From contig MNCI01008099.1 of the NCBI GenBank assembly GCA_015680685.1, positions 341,521 through 405,520 on the forward strand: a DNA stretch of 64,000 bases, in the 5' to 3' direction. This document shows positions 35,677 to 46,842 of the stretch, in pieces (position 1 is the first letter of the stretch; each line of letters begins with the position of its first letter). This stretch comes from Gnetum montanum (lineage: Eukaryota; Streptophyta; Gnetopsida; Gnetales; Gnetaceae). The notes under the pieces were generated by a model. That model worked only from the letters and a program-made list of their open reading frames with translations, had not been told where the DNA came from and searched no databases. Both the position numbers and the translations under genes were made by a program.

Positions 35677-38600
35677 TCAACTGCCACTATCACTGGTATC
35701 CCTTAAGTCCAGATCCAACGCTAATGGATCGTCCTCCAACGGGCCGTCGTTTCTAGGAATGATTCTTTCACGAAGAATGTCCTGTTCGTGAGGTCCTCGT
35801 TCCGGCGCTGGCTCCACGGAAGGACGCTCATCATCGTTGCGTTCTTCTGCCTCTTCCACTTCTTCCCCTGCTTCTTCCTCTACTTCCGCTGCTCCCTTTG
35901 CTAACTCCTCCGCTTGTTCGTCTTCCCTATCCTCGGCTGGTGCCTGAACATAGTAAGCACGTTAGCTATACAAGACTTAACATCATAATTAGAAACGCAA
36001 AGTCAGTCACGCGTAAACTTACTTGTGACGGCCCTGCTTCCGCAACAAAGGGAAGCTTGTCCAGGCCAGCCCACAGGCGCTTCATAATCTCTTCCTCCGT
36101 TAGATCTGGCCATACATCCTCTCCCAAGGTAGCCCCAGCCTTCACTTTTCCTTTCTCCACGCTGCTCCAGCGAGGTGGGTCCAGGAAGAAAGTAGGGATT
36201 GTGGCTTGACCCCCAGGGAGAGTCATCGCCCTTTCGGGGGATGCACTGATAGTCACCTGCTCCTCGAACTTATTGAAGACATCAGAAGCTCCGATGATGT
36301 CCTGGAAGACTTCCAAGGATTGGGCCCTAACGACAAGATCGCGATAGAGTTTCCTATAAGCAGTGCTTTCCCGCTTGTACAAGTGCTTGTGGTCCTTCTC
36401 TTTATGCCCCCAATCTTGCACGCTGGCACAATAATCCCTCCAGTCCCAGCTTTTCTGGGCTAGGAGTTCTATCTGCATTCGCTAGTCAACTAACGCCCGA
36501 TTGGTCTGTACGCTGTTCTTGATGGCTGTCCAATACTGGGAGTAATCGACAACAGCAGTACGCCAGTCTTCATCCCCTGTTGCTCGTGCCTGTAGGAAGT
36601 CGCACTGCGATTTTAAGTCTCCGACCTCTTTGGTCAGAGACTCGACCCTCTGCTCCGACCTCTACAACCTTTTCCACAGATTCTCATTAATGCCCCTACT
36701 TTCCCATAAGGAGCGTGTCGAGCGTAACGCACATTTATGCATTTCCTCATAAATGTGACGTGGCACGGCTTCTTCATTGGATGGTGGCTCCACTGTGTCC
36801 AAATCAATGGGCTCAGTGGGATCCTATCGGAGGCGAGCTCCTAACAGAAACAATCATCAGTGTTGGTGACACATTACCATTCTGTAATATCACAAACTGA
36901 CTACAACCATAACATACCCGCTCCAGGTTCGACCCGTTCCAGGCGCTCGATCATGTCGCTGACAACGCCTTCCATGAAGGCAAATTTATCAGAGAAGTCT
37001 CTCCATGCTCTGCTCCCAGCGACAGACGTGGACGCCTCCCCTTCTCCTGTAGCATAATCCAATTAGAAACCTCATTTATTTACAGAAATCTTGCAAACAC
37101 GCTAACAAACCATTACCTCTATCGGTGACAGTGGCGACTTCGCTGACATCTTCCGCATCCCTTTTCCTTTCATGCACTTGAGTATGTGCGTTGCTGGTTC
37201 CAGTAGCTGGGACCTCCTCATGCACCAGAGCCTGTACGCGGCTCACGCTAACAGCTGGGGCCTCTTCTTCCAAAATTGAGGCCCCCTCCCTACGACTTAG
37301 TGTTACTGCTCCCGTCTCAGGGGTCAGTTCTTCCGTAACTTTCACTGGTCATGTCATAGCACCTTAGTATATCATTGTGTAAAACATCTAAACAAACATT
37401 GCGTAATATAATTCTTTCATGCTTACCAGGTGGAGGCTTACTCCGCTGAACTTTGACCACCACAGTTCAGCCCGCGTCACCCTCAGGGGGCTCGGCTATG
37501 CGGAGCCTTTTACGCCGAGCTGCAGGTTCTACGATTTCTTCCGCCACGTGCTTCCCTCATGAGGCGTCGCCAGTGTAGGTAGGCATTATCCCGCCTACGC
37601 TGTCAAGACCTCACACTTGGGGTGCCACCAGACCCTTAGTTGTTATAGACAATGACTCCCTGATCCCTTCTGGCGGATCCTGCCCACGGGTAGTGCTGAG
37701 AATGTGGGCAATCCAAGGTCTGGATAGCTGGTCTCGGTCCTGCTGCACCCAGACCTCATTCCTTTGGATGACTAGAAACTCAGCAAACTGCCGGAGGCAA
37801 GCTATGAAGAAAGCGTAATGCACGTTGAAACGGGATGCAAGCTTCTTGCGAAGCTTGAGCATCTCATTACGCAGTCCCTTGGCAAAATAGCTTGCCCAGT
37901 TGAACTGGGTCCCCTCCTCCAGAACCTCTCGCATAATATGGGTTTGTTCTACAGAAAAGAACTTCCCCTGCGAGAGGGTTTTGGGGAAGGTCTGGGCCCG
38001 GAAAAGGGGATAAAGTGTCTTGGCGGTGCCCATCTCGAATTTTTCGCAGGGAAACCCTTTAGTTTCCTTCGGGACCCTTACCCACTCCTTCAGCCAATTC
38101 TGGAAAGCTTCGCTCCTCTTCACCTTCTCACTTATGGGAGGGCCGTTTGAGGGGACGTCAAAGAGGTCCGCGAAGAGCTGAGCGTCGATGTTAAAGCTTA
38201 CGCGCATGTTATGTACGTGCGTCCAGAAACGCTCGGCCTTTTCGTTGAAGGAGTTGACCAGGGTTAGCATTTCACTGGTGGGGACATCAGGAGTTGCAGC
38301 CAAAAATAGGTGCATTAGCCCTGCTGCTTGGATCTTGGAGGTCACCGTGACTGGGACCGCCGAGTGGCTGAGCCAGCGCTGTGCGTCCTTGATGTCGCCG
38401 TAGCGGAAAAGGACAGTGTTTGCCTTGCGGTCGGAAATCGTAAGGGTAATCTCCTGAGATTCCCTAACTGCACAACATGAAGCATAAATTAACCAAAGCT
38501 CTATTACGCAATTTACAATTACATTATGCAATAACCAACTATACCACCACCTTACCAGGGCCAAATGGCAACGGAAATGGCGGGAGTTCTCTCTGCACGT

Positions 38601-39786
38601 CCTCGACGGTAAGGGGCAGATCTAGGGTCCAGTTATCGTGCAGCCACCCGAGTCGTTGGCAATTCTCGAAAGCCCTAGCGTAACGGGTGGGGTACTCACG
38701 CATGTCAAAGCCGATTTGCTCTATAACGCCGGTGCACACGTTGCTAGTTGTGGTAAACGCCATTATCGCCGTTTCAGCCCAGGATAACACATCCCCATCT
38801 CCAACTAACCTGTTGTCCTAAATAAAGAACCTGTACCATACGAACATAGGCTTATTTTACATTTTTCGCCATTTTCCCTATATTTCACATTGAAAATAGA
38901 CATAAAACAAAACAGAAACTTAGACAGTTAACAAAATCCACTTACCCGCCTGCGTAGTACACCATGCCTTGGGGGTTCTGGAAATAGGTCGAGACATGGC
39001 ACGCCACGAATAGCGTGTTATATGAGTGATAACAGCTGAATCGGGTCATTTTCCAAATCCAGTTTAAGCTCCTTAAGCCCCGGGCGCTAAGCTCTCGGTC
39101 TTCAGGATGACCCGTATCGATGGCCCCGTCTGTCAAAAAGGCCAGAATCCTTTGCGCAGAACCCACCAGCAGGTGCTCTAACAGGGCACCCACGATGTCA
39201 TCAGACAAATCAAACCACACGATGACGCTGAAGTTGCGTAGCAAGAACTGCAGAAACTCCAGCGCACCCTGTCGAAACCATATTGCCTTCCCTTGCAACT
39301 GCATGTGCGGGGGAGGGACATTGGGGATGATGGGGTTTATACAACACAGAACCCCAACGATATCCAACACAACCAGAATGGGCTTTAGCGCAACGCTGTA
39401 CAGAAAACCCAATACATACATCAAAACCCTCATTTACATTTGCACGACTAATACAAAAAACTTATACATTACACCTAATTATCCAGGCTGAAATCGCCCA
39501 AACCTTTGCAATAACGCAAGGTTCGTCCCTGACAACGGTGGTAGACGCAACCCCATTAAACCCTCGCACTAACCCGAGGTCCGCAATTTCGACATTCACA
39601 TTCACGCAAAAGACATCACGAAAAATAGACATTAGGAACAAACATAAGCATAGGAAGAATGGCCTACTGGTTCAAAGGCGTAGGATCACAAACATCGACC
39701 AGCGCCTGCGAAACACGATTAAGATTTTCTTGCACATCATCAATCTTGGCCAGTTTTGCGTTCTTCCTCTTGATCTTCAGTGCCAT
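35677..39786 (-). pseudogene. Antisense eight-exon gene inside element E (FCP1-like HAD domain plus coiled coil)
   Basis: Minus-strand exons: 39786-39668, 39395-38946, 38809-38556, 38467-37427, 37344-37117, 37046-36918, 36840-36023, 35943-35677. They total 3306 nt (1101 codons plus stop). All seven introns are GT-AG and all joins keep phase. Codons 41-190 resemble an FCP1/NIF phosphatase: VALKPILVVLDIVGVLC (DxDG motif, second Asp is Val53), WFRQGALEFLQFLLRNFSVI, and SYNTLFVACHVSTYFQNP in place of the LLVDDSP block. Exon 4 is an unrecognised helical region that may be related to plant retrotransposon extra ORFs. Exon 7 has a coiled-coil-like stretch (SEQRVESLTKEVGDLKSQ). Exon 8 is acidic. Six premature stops (three TGA in exon 4, three TAG in exon 7) show this copy is dead. 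Exon 1's donor (CCA|GTAGGC) is the least certain join. Confidence 0.75.
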
Positions 39787-39934
39787 TGCGACGACGTCAG
39801 AATTTCTTCATAGCTTAACACTTGCAAATCTTTGCAAGATTACACGTTCTCACTTTCTGCTCTTCCTTCTCTCAATGACAGTCACGAGTTCTAATTCTCA
39901 ATAGCCAACAACCTATCCTCATCAAAAAACTCCT

Positions 39935-39944
39935 TACTTATACG
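39935..39944 (-). promoter_or_regulatory. TATA-like box for the antisense gene
   Basis: The minus strand reads CGTATAAGTAAGG about 150 bp upstream of the antisense ATG (39786). This spacing leaves room for a 5' leader of about 120 nt. It lies inside the sense intron, about 250 bp before the RT exon. Activity is inferred. Confidence 0.45.
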
Positions 39945-40198
39945 CGAGGATCACCGACTCGATATCCGATTTAAGCGGGACCTTCCTAAAACGAAACCCG
40001 AAAATCCAGATATTAATGTGGTTGATATCGCACGCGCCACTGTCCGAAATGACGTTAAACTACCACATCTTATCGCCTCGTAATCGGGTTACATTGATTA
40101 CAGCTTGTCTATAATATTCAAAATTCAGTTAGCCTTCCACGTTCGGCGACATCACGTCACTTGTCTCCTAATCATTTACGCACTTGGCGTTTTTGCAG

Positions 40199-42420
40199 GA
40201 CAGACGGGAAATGGACGTAAAATTGTCAGCGCCTCTAACTTTGACGGGCCCATACGGGAAGGTAATTAGGTAGTTTGACTCCGCGCTAGTAAACGTTAAC
40301 CTCCCTTTAGAAGGCGTAACCATAGCTATGTCGGAGATGTCCCCAGAATGGCCAGAACAGTCGATGTGCACGCTAGACCTGGAGGCTGGGGACATAACCG
40401 AAGACCCCCTCAGTGAGGTCCCTATCGTTACGCATAAGGGTAAATCTGAAACGCTTAAGGTCAGCTCTTTGTTAGACCAAAAAATGCACGATGCCATAAA
40501 ACAGGTCCTGCAAGACAACATCACTTTCTTTGCATGGTCATACGAGGATATGCCTGGACTAGATCCCAAGTTAATCCAACATATCATCATCCTAGACCCG
40601 CAGATTAAAGCAGTTAGGCAAAAGGCACGCAAAATCAAGCCAGATATCGCGCTAGCAGTGCGTGATGAAATCACTAAACTGTATCAGGCTGGTTTCATCC
40701 GTGTAGTCGATTACTCGGATTTGGTGTCTAACATTGTAGTCATCCCAAAGAAGACTGGAAGCATACGCATCTGCATAGACTTCCGGGATTTGAATAAGGC
40801 CACAATCAAGGACAACTTCCCGTTGCCGAGTATCGACCAGCTAGTGGATACAATAGCTGGGCATGCGCTTCTGTCCTTCATGGATGGCTTTTCAGGCTAT
40901 AACCAGATTCGCATTAACCCAGAACATCAACTGACCACGACATTCATGACGCCCTGGGGCACCTTCTACTATACTATGATGCCTTTTGGTCTGAAAAACG
41001 CCGGAGCAACGTACCAACGGGCCATGACATACATCTTTAGCGATTACCTCCTAGGAAGGCTGAATGATTACGTAGACGACATAGCCGTTAAGTCTTTGAA
41101 GTCTGACGATCATTTAGGAGACCTGGAGTTAGTCCTTAAAAGATGCTCCAAACACGAGCTTCGGCTTAACCTAAAGAAGTGCGTATTCGGAGTCAAAACC
41201 GGACGCATGCTGGGGTTTGTGGTGTCGGAAGCCAGCATACGAGTTGACCCTGATAAGGTCAAAGCCATTGTCGAGTTAACACCTCCTGCAGACCTCAAGC
41301 AATTATGCGGGTTACAGGGACGCTTACAATTCATACGACGGTTCATCTCGAGATTAACCGATAAGCTACACCCTATGCAACACTTGCTAAAAAAGGGGGT
41401 TAATTTCAAATGGATCGACAATTGCCAGCATGCGTTTGACAGCTTAAAACAAGAGGTGCAGCATTTACCGATGGTTTTTCCACCACAAAGGGATTTGCCA
41501 TTTTACATTTACCTCGCAACTTCGGACGTAGCGTTAGCAGCGTTACTTTGTCAAAGGAGGGATGATGGGTCGGAAGTGCCCATCTACTACTTGAGTCACA
41601 CTCTATGTGCGTACGAAATGAGGTACAAAGACGTTGAGAGTAATTGCTTAGCATTAGTTTTTATGCTTAAGAAATGTAGGCATTATCTTTTCCGTAGCCA
41701 GGTCAACGTCATCTGTAAAAACAACATTCTTAGAGCCATTACGCATAGCTTATACGAGAGTAGTAAAATAGCTCGCTGGAAGGCTATCACAGCAGAATTT
41801 GATCTGCACTATGTTGGCCAATCATCTACGAAAGGCCAAGCGATAGCTGACCAGTTGATAACTTCACCGATTAACAATCAGGCAACTATAGAGCCAGAGT
41901 TCCCTGACGAACATGTATATAGTCTAAGCCCTGTCTCGACAGGCCTTGAAGCAACGTTGTACTTTGACGGCGCTTCAACCGCTAGAGGTGGCAGTGCTGC
42001 CACTGTTATCACGCTATCACCTGAGGATGTGCATCTACACGCTTACTGCTTGACCTTCCCTTGTACGAACAATGTGGCAGAGTATGAGGGGCTCCTCAGG
42101 GGATTACTAACTGTTGGTGAACTCGATGTTCAACACCTGGCAATTAGGGGTGATTCGATGCTTATCATAAATTAGATCACTAGAGTCTATGCCTGCAAGG
42201 CTGCACATTTGCAGCCCTACTGCAATACGGCTAAAAATCTCCTGACAGAATTCACGACCATTGATGCCCAGCACGTGCCACGCACGGATAACACACTGGC
42301 CGACGCACTGGCAACACTAACTTTGAACGTGCCTGCACATCTTTTTGACACCTGCCCCGCATTGATTACAGACTGCACAGATCCTATCATTCAGATGACG
42401 CAAATCTCCTCTCTTCTCTA
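40199..42420 (+). pseudogene. Reverse transcriptase, RNase H and second RNase H of element E
   Basis: One frame, opened by the intron acceptor, with TAG stops at 40271, 42173 and 42419. RT blocks in order: IRICIDFRDLNKATIKDNFP, LSFMDGFSGYNQI, MPFGLKNAGATYQRAM and the catalytic YVDD (LNDYVDDIAVKS, about 41065). A gypsy RNase H follows (YLATSDVALAALLCQ, CAYEMRYKDVESNCLAL). Then a second, archaeal-type RNase H: LYFDGASTARGG (41959), NNVAEYEGLLRGLL and AIRGDSMLIIN, ending with the RTDNTLADALA block. The double RNase H is the mark of the Tat lineage. The domain is otherwise complete. Confidence 0.9.
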
Positions 42421-43678
42421 GGAAAGCACGCCTGAATGGTACGACGACATTAAAGCTTACCTTTTACAGGGTGAGCTACCGTCTGCATTAACACGCACAC
42501 AGAAAGACGCAATCCGTAAGCGGGCTAGGCAATACGTCATCATCGGAGACAGCACCCTTTGTAGGTGCTTCTTTGATGGCGTGCTGCTGACTTGCGTTGA
42601 CAAAAACCAAGCACAGTGTATAGTCGGCGAAGTTCACGAGGGACTGTGCGGCAGCCACGTAGCACCACGGGCTATGGCCCTAAAAATCCATCGCTTAGGA
42701 TACTACTGGCCACGCATGGAAAAAGATTGTTTGACGAATGTTAAAACCTGTGACACGTGTTAGCGTCACGCAAATCTTATACACGTGTCACCCACAGAAT
42801 TACATACAACGCAGATAAGATGGCAATTTCAGCGATGGGGACTAGACATCATAGGCCCCATCACGCCGAAGTCTTCCGCAGGTCATAGCTTCATCATTGC
42901 CGCTATTGAGTATTTTACAAAGTGGGTAGAGGCTGTTCCCCTGCAGAAGATCACATCTCAGCAGATTTGCCATTTTATCCTAGACAACACAATAACCAGA
43001 TTTGGTCTCCCGATGACTATTGTGACCGACAATGGGCCGCAATTTAGTAGCACAGAAACCAAATCCTTCTGTGATAACCTAGGTATCAGACAATCTTTTT
43101 CTTTCCCTTATTACCCGCAAGCGAATGGTCAAGCTGAAGCGATGAACAAAGTGATCATCAATCTATTTAAGAAAATGCTCGATGGCAACAAAAGGCGGTG
43201 GCACGAACAGATCCTCTATGTGCTATGGGTGTATTGTACTACGTGTAGGACAGCTACGGGTAGTACGCCCTATAGCCTGGTTTACGGGTCTGAAGTAGTG
43301 CTGCTTCTCGAGTTGCAAATTCCTTCTCTGAGAATGGTCCTCTCCGCGGTTATAAATGAGGCTCAATACACCGAGTCTCGAATTGCAGATCTGGATTCAG
43401 TGGAAGAGAAGCGGATACAGGCTCTTGACACGATTGAAAGATATCAAGACAAACAGCGACAGAAACATTGCCAGAACCTTCAACAGCACCCGATCAAGAA
43501 AGGAGATCTTGTTCTCAAGGCCGTGCGTGAATCAGTGGGCAAGTTCTCTGCAAACTGGGAAGGCCCTTTCTTAGTGATGGACATGTACAACAACGGAGCA
43601 TTCAAGTTAGTATATGTCAATGATAATAAATTAGAAAACCCTGTAAATCATGTGTATTTGAAGCGTTATTACATTTAG
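42421..43678 (+). pseudogene. Integrase of element E
   Basis: Same frame as RT. The HHCC zinc finger (EVHEGLCGSHVAPRAM ... CDTC, 42629-42760) is cut by a TAG at 42761. The DDE core is intact in sequence: LDIIGPITPK (first Asp, 42844), VTDNGPQFSST (second Asp), and YYPQANGQAEAMNKV (Glu). The C-terminal GPFLVMDMYNNGAFKL block resembles the GPY/F module that follows gypsy integrases. The frame ends at 43678. No chromodomain is seen, which agrees with a non-chromovirus lineage. Confidence 0.9.
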
Positions 43679-43689
43679 CAGCATCTACG

Positions 43690-44150
43690 GTGTCGACAGC
43701 AGGTATGGCAATACTTGTCCGCTACGACGTAAAACTGGCATTCCTTACACGCGTCCGCCACGATGCTAAATTGGCAATAATCGTCCGCTATGACGCTAAA
43801 CTGGCAAGTTGTAACCGTCCGCTAAGACGTAAAAATGGCACTGTTGTACAGGTCCGCCAAGATGAAAAACTGGCATCTTTTGCACGCGTCCACCATGACG
43901 TTAAACTGGCACAGGTAAGCAGCCGTCTGCTGAGACGTAAAACTAGCACAGATCTGTCCCTGGGTCATGATGCGAAACTGACATCCATAGCACGGTCTGC
44001 TGAGACCATAAATTAGACGTACCACCGTCCGCTATGACGTAAAACTAGCACTTCTCGGTTGGCCCAGACTTTAAATTGGGACCATGGTCTGCTGAGACTT
44101 AAAACCAGCAATGGCAGTCTACCAGGACTCAAAACTGGGACTTACAGGCT
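43690..44150 (+). repeat. Minisatellite after integrase of element E
   Basis: About a dozen units of 32-36 bp with the core GTCCGCTACGACGTAAAACT followed by GGCA. Units become diverged toward the right end. The order of sub-motifs, CCGC then AAACT(A/G)G, matches the array in the intron at 35045-35475. Confidence 0.85.
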
Positions 44151-45262
44151 ACTGCCATGTAAATCAAGTGAGCGTGATCATCTCTGTACAGCTGCACGAC
44201 CAACGGGGTGGGATACTGGGACAGTCTCAGCGTCGCCACCCCACTGGCATCCTACTGATTCCTCGGATGAGCTGAAAGGCATCCTATTGACCCCTCGGAG
44301 ATGCCGTCACTGCGCCCACTGCAGTGGTAGCACCTCTGAGAGATTAGTCTCGCCAGCCGGAGCCCCGACAAAATCCTCGTTGACAACGACCTCGGCGACC
44401 TCCGCCAATCATCGCTATCGGACGCCAGCTTTGCAAATTCATCTGGCTGGTTCCCTATACAACCAGTTAGCTGCACTGTGTCTGATGCCTTTTGGCGAAG
44501 ATATGCTAGGCCAATCGTCAGGATTGGCGGCTCCGCCCGCATGCTCTAGCTCCTTCTTTGCAGCCCAATCGCTCTAGCTCACATCAGACGGCGCTCGTTT
44601 CAACAACCTCACCTCTTGTCCGCCTGAGCAATCATGCCCTCTGCTTTCTTTTGTGGTTGCAGGTTACTTACCTTGGAGGATGTCATTCAAAGGTGTGTCC
44701 ATTTGAGCGGTGAAGTGCAACAACGTGTTGAAATGGCTGCTCAGGTTTGCCCGACCACCTAGATCTGCATGCTTGTACCTCTCACAAATCCTACCCTTAG
44801 CTCTTATTTCCTTCATCTCCACCACCCGCTTCCCATACGCAAAACCTACATATGCAAGTATCCATTTTCCGCACTCCCGCTAGCAGAGATATCGCAGAAG
44901 TGATGCGCCATGCTCCTTTTGCAAGCATTCCTGCTATAATCAGTGACAGAGAGTTCTCAGGCTGATGCGCGATGCTCGTCTGAAATCATTCCTGTCGACA
45001 TACATGTGCATACGTTTCTATGCATTCAGTAAGCGTATTCCATGCTCCTACCATCCTGACCTATGTTATGTCTTCCCCCAAACCTGTTTTCCACCATGCC
45101 ATTCTATCTCCCATTCCCTCCAGCTTTTCTCTTCCATGTTGACAGGGCAATCCTTGAGCAGCCATGGATGGACGCTGTTCTTGCTTCTACCAATCTGGTG
45201 TTTCATATTCTTTGTCGAGGTCTTTCGGGTAAGCCCTCCAACCGTCAACAAAGAGGGGCCAT
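44151..45262 (+). other. 3' untranslated region of element E
   Basis: No conserved protein recognised; open frames at 44059 and 44965 (+) lack known motifs. The polypurine tract should lie just before 45263; AAAGAGGGGCCAT at 45250-45262 is the best candidate. Confidence 0.55.
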
Positions 45263-46708
45263 TGAAACACCGTAAAAAATTGCGAGTCAACCTCAGGCAA
45301 AGATTCGCAATTCAAGCAAGGGCGCATGTCAGAATTCAGAAGACTGGGCAACACCAAGGGGCGCATAGCATTGAGTCCTCGACTTCTTATGCAGATGCCT
45401 AATCTTTGTATGCTTTTTCTGTTTACACTATATCACGCAACGAAGCGTAATGGTGCTTAGCGTGATTTTGCTTAGACATAGTTCGGCATCAGAAGGATAG
45501 TTGCTTCGGCATAGGGAGAAGCTTAAGCAGCATGATATGCGACTTCTTGTGTATTTTGCTAAGTCTTTTATTCGAGGACAGGTTTATGCTTTGGTACGCA
45601 CGACAGCGTAAAAAGCTCCAGAACAATCAAAGGCAAAGTCTAAGAAAGTACGATTGCTCATCATACGCTCATCACGCAACGTAGCGTATCACAGTATATT
45701 GCATCGCCAAGCTAAACATTGTTTACGCTTCATCACGCACGGCTGCGTAAGCAAGCATAAAATAGCTTTAACTCCATTATTTCCATGTTACATTACGCTC
45801 ATACACGCAACACAACATGAATGAGCGTAATATAACTCGAAGACAGCCAAGACATGCTCGACGTGCGTCTCTTCTTCACACGCACAATACGCTCGTTCGC
45901 GTATTGTGCGTAATCAGGAATTTTGACGCAAAAGTGGTCTAGTCAACAGTGCCCGAAACATTCGGGACACACGTCATCAGGGTTGCGCCTTTTCCACAGG
46001 GCGTCGCAGCTTATAAATACCCTAGTTGACAAAGATACAGAGGTTGGAAAATCAGAGAAGCAGAGGCATTTTTCTGAGCACCAGAGCACTTATCACTCTT
46101 GGAGCAGAGATACAGAGAGCAGCGCTTTGGCAATTGTTGACAGCATCACCTTACAGCAGAAACAGAGCACAGTTCGCTTTAAGTATCGCCGACAGGAGTA
46201 ATCGTTCTGCTGGGAAGACTCTATCGGTCAGAAACAATTGATTCGTAGACGTCAGAGCTTGGCCTTCCTTGCATCCCGGCTTTAGCCCACGAGGTAGATC
46301 GGACTTCTGTTTGGACCGTTTTGCTTGTTGTTTCATGCTTGCTTCACATCCAGTAATCGGGGATTCCCCAGTGTAATTTCTCATAGAAAATATACATCTT
46401 TCAAGTCAAAGCGCAGATCTTGAAACTACGTGCCTCTCTTATGTCAGCCTCTTCTTACCGTGTTTAGCGTTATCATCGTTGCAATTCGTATACATCGCTT
46501 TCCCTCGATCTACGATTCCTCGAATTAGATCGTTTTCATGAAATATTCATCGGTTTACTGATTAGTAAGTCCCTGTCTGATCGACAAGACCGTTCAGGGC
46601 TCCGCGGATTCGTTTTTCCAGCATAGCCCTCACGCGGATCCGTGGTTAAAACTATGTACACGGGATTTGGTCGGTATTTTCTAGCTGCCGACGTTTTCCG
46701 TCGTTACA
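45263..46708 (+). repeat. 3' LTR of element E
   Basis: 1446 bp, TGAAACACC to CGTTACA, followed by the ATAGC duplication. TATAAATA at 46012-46019. U3 between about 45430 and 45915 has nested inverted repeats such as ATTACGCTCAT...ATGAGCGTAAT and CAATACGCTCGTTCGCGTATTG-like hairpins. The part missing from the other LTR (46526-46708) is readable here. Confidence 0.92.
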
Positions 46709-46842
46709 ATAGCCAACCCATGTAGTTCATACAGATAGGATAAAAGCACCATGATGAAAAGTATAAAGGCACTCAGTATCTAAGTATGCAATATCAATAC
46801 AAATAAAATTGGGAAAGTTTCTAAGATAAAACTATATCATAC

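Larger units (their letters stand above)
34808..40198 (+). other. Proposed sense intron of element E between protease and RT
   Basis: Donor AAC|GTAAAG at 34808 and acceptor TTTTTGCAG|GAC at 40198 are both phase 0, so removal joins protease to RT in frame. Ogre elements are known to splice an intron at this place. The interval holds no sense coding sequence, but contains a minisatellite (35045-35475) and a complete antisense gene (39786-35677). The intron is inferred from splice signals and frame only. Confidence 0.65.
29614..46708 (+). mobile_element. Element E: Tat/Ogre-like Ty3/gypsy retrotransposon with an antisense gene in its intron
   Basis: LTRs begin TGAAACACC and end CGTTACA, flanked by identical ATAGC duplications (29609-29613 and 46709-46713). 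Order: 5' LTR, N gap, gag, protease, 5.4-kb intron carrying an antisense gene and a minisatellite, RT, RNase H, second RNase H, integrase, a second minisatellite, 3' LTR. The extra archaeal-type RNase H and the protease/RT intron point to the Tat/Ogre branch. Coding regions are less AT-rich than the surroundings. LTRs are very similar by eye, most differences being C/T or G/A, so this is the youngest element here. Confidence 0.92.

Noticed and set aside
37818-38683. Plus-strand ORFs opposite the antisense gene
   Set aside because: Shadow frames. The minus strand has splice sites, phase agreement and a recognisable domain; the plus strand has none.
43690-44016. 108-residue ORF rich in repeats after integrase
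   Set aside because: It is the minisatellite translated; units differ in length and break frame.
44059-45402. ORFs of 145-172 residues in the 3' region of element E
   Set aside because: No motif, no splice structure, no conserved partner seen; treated as untranslated region.
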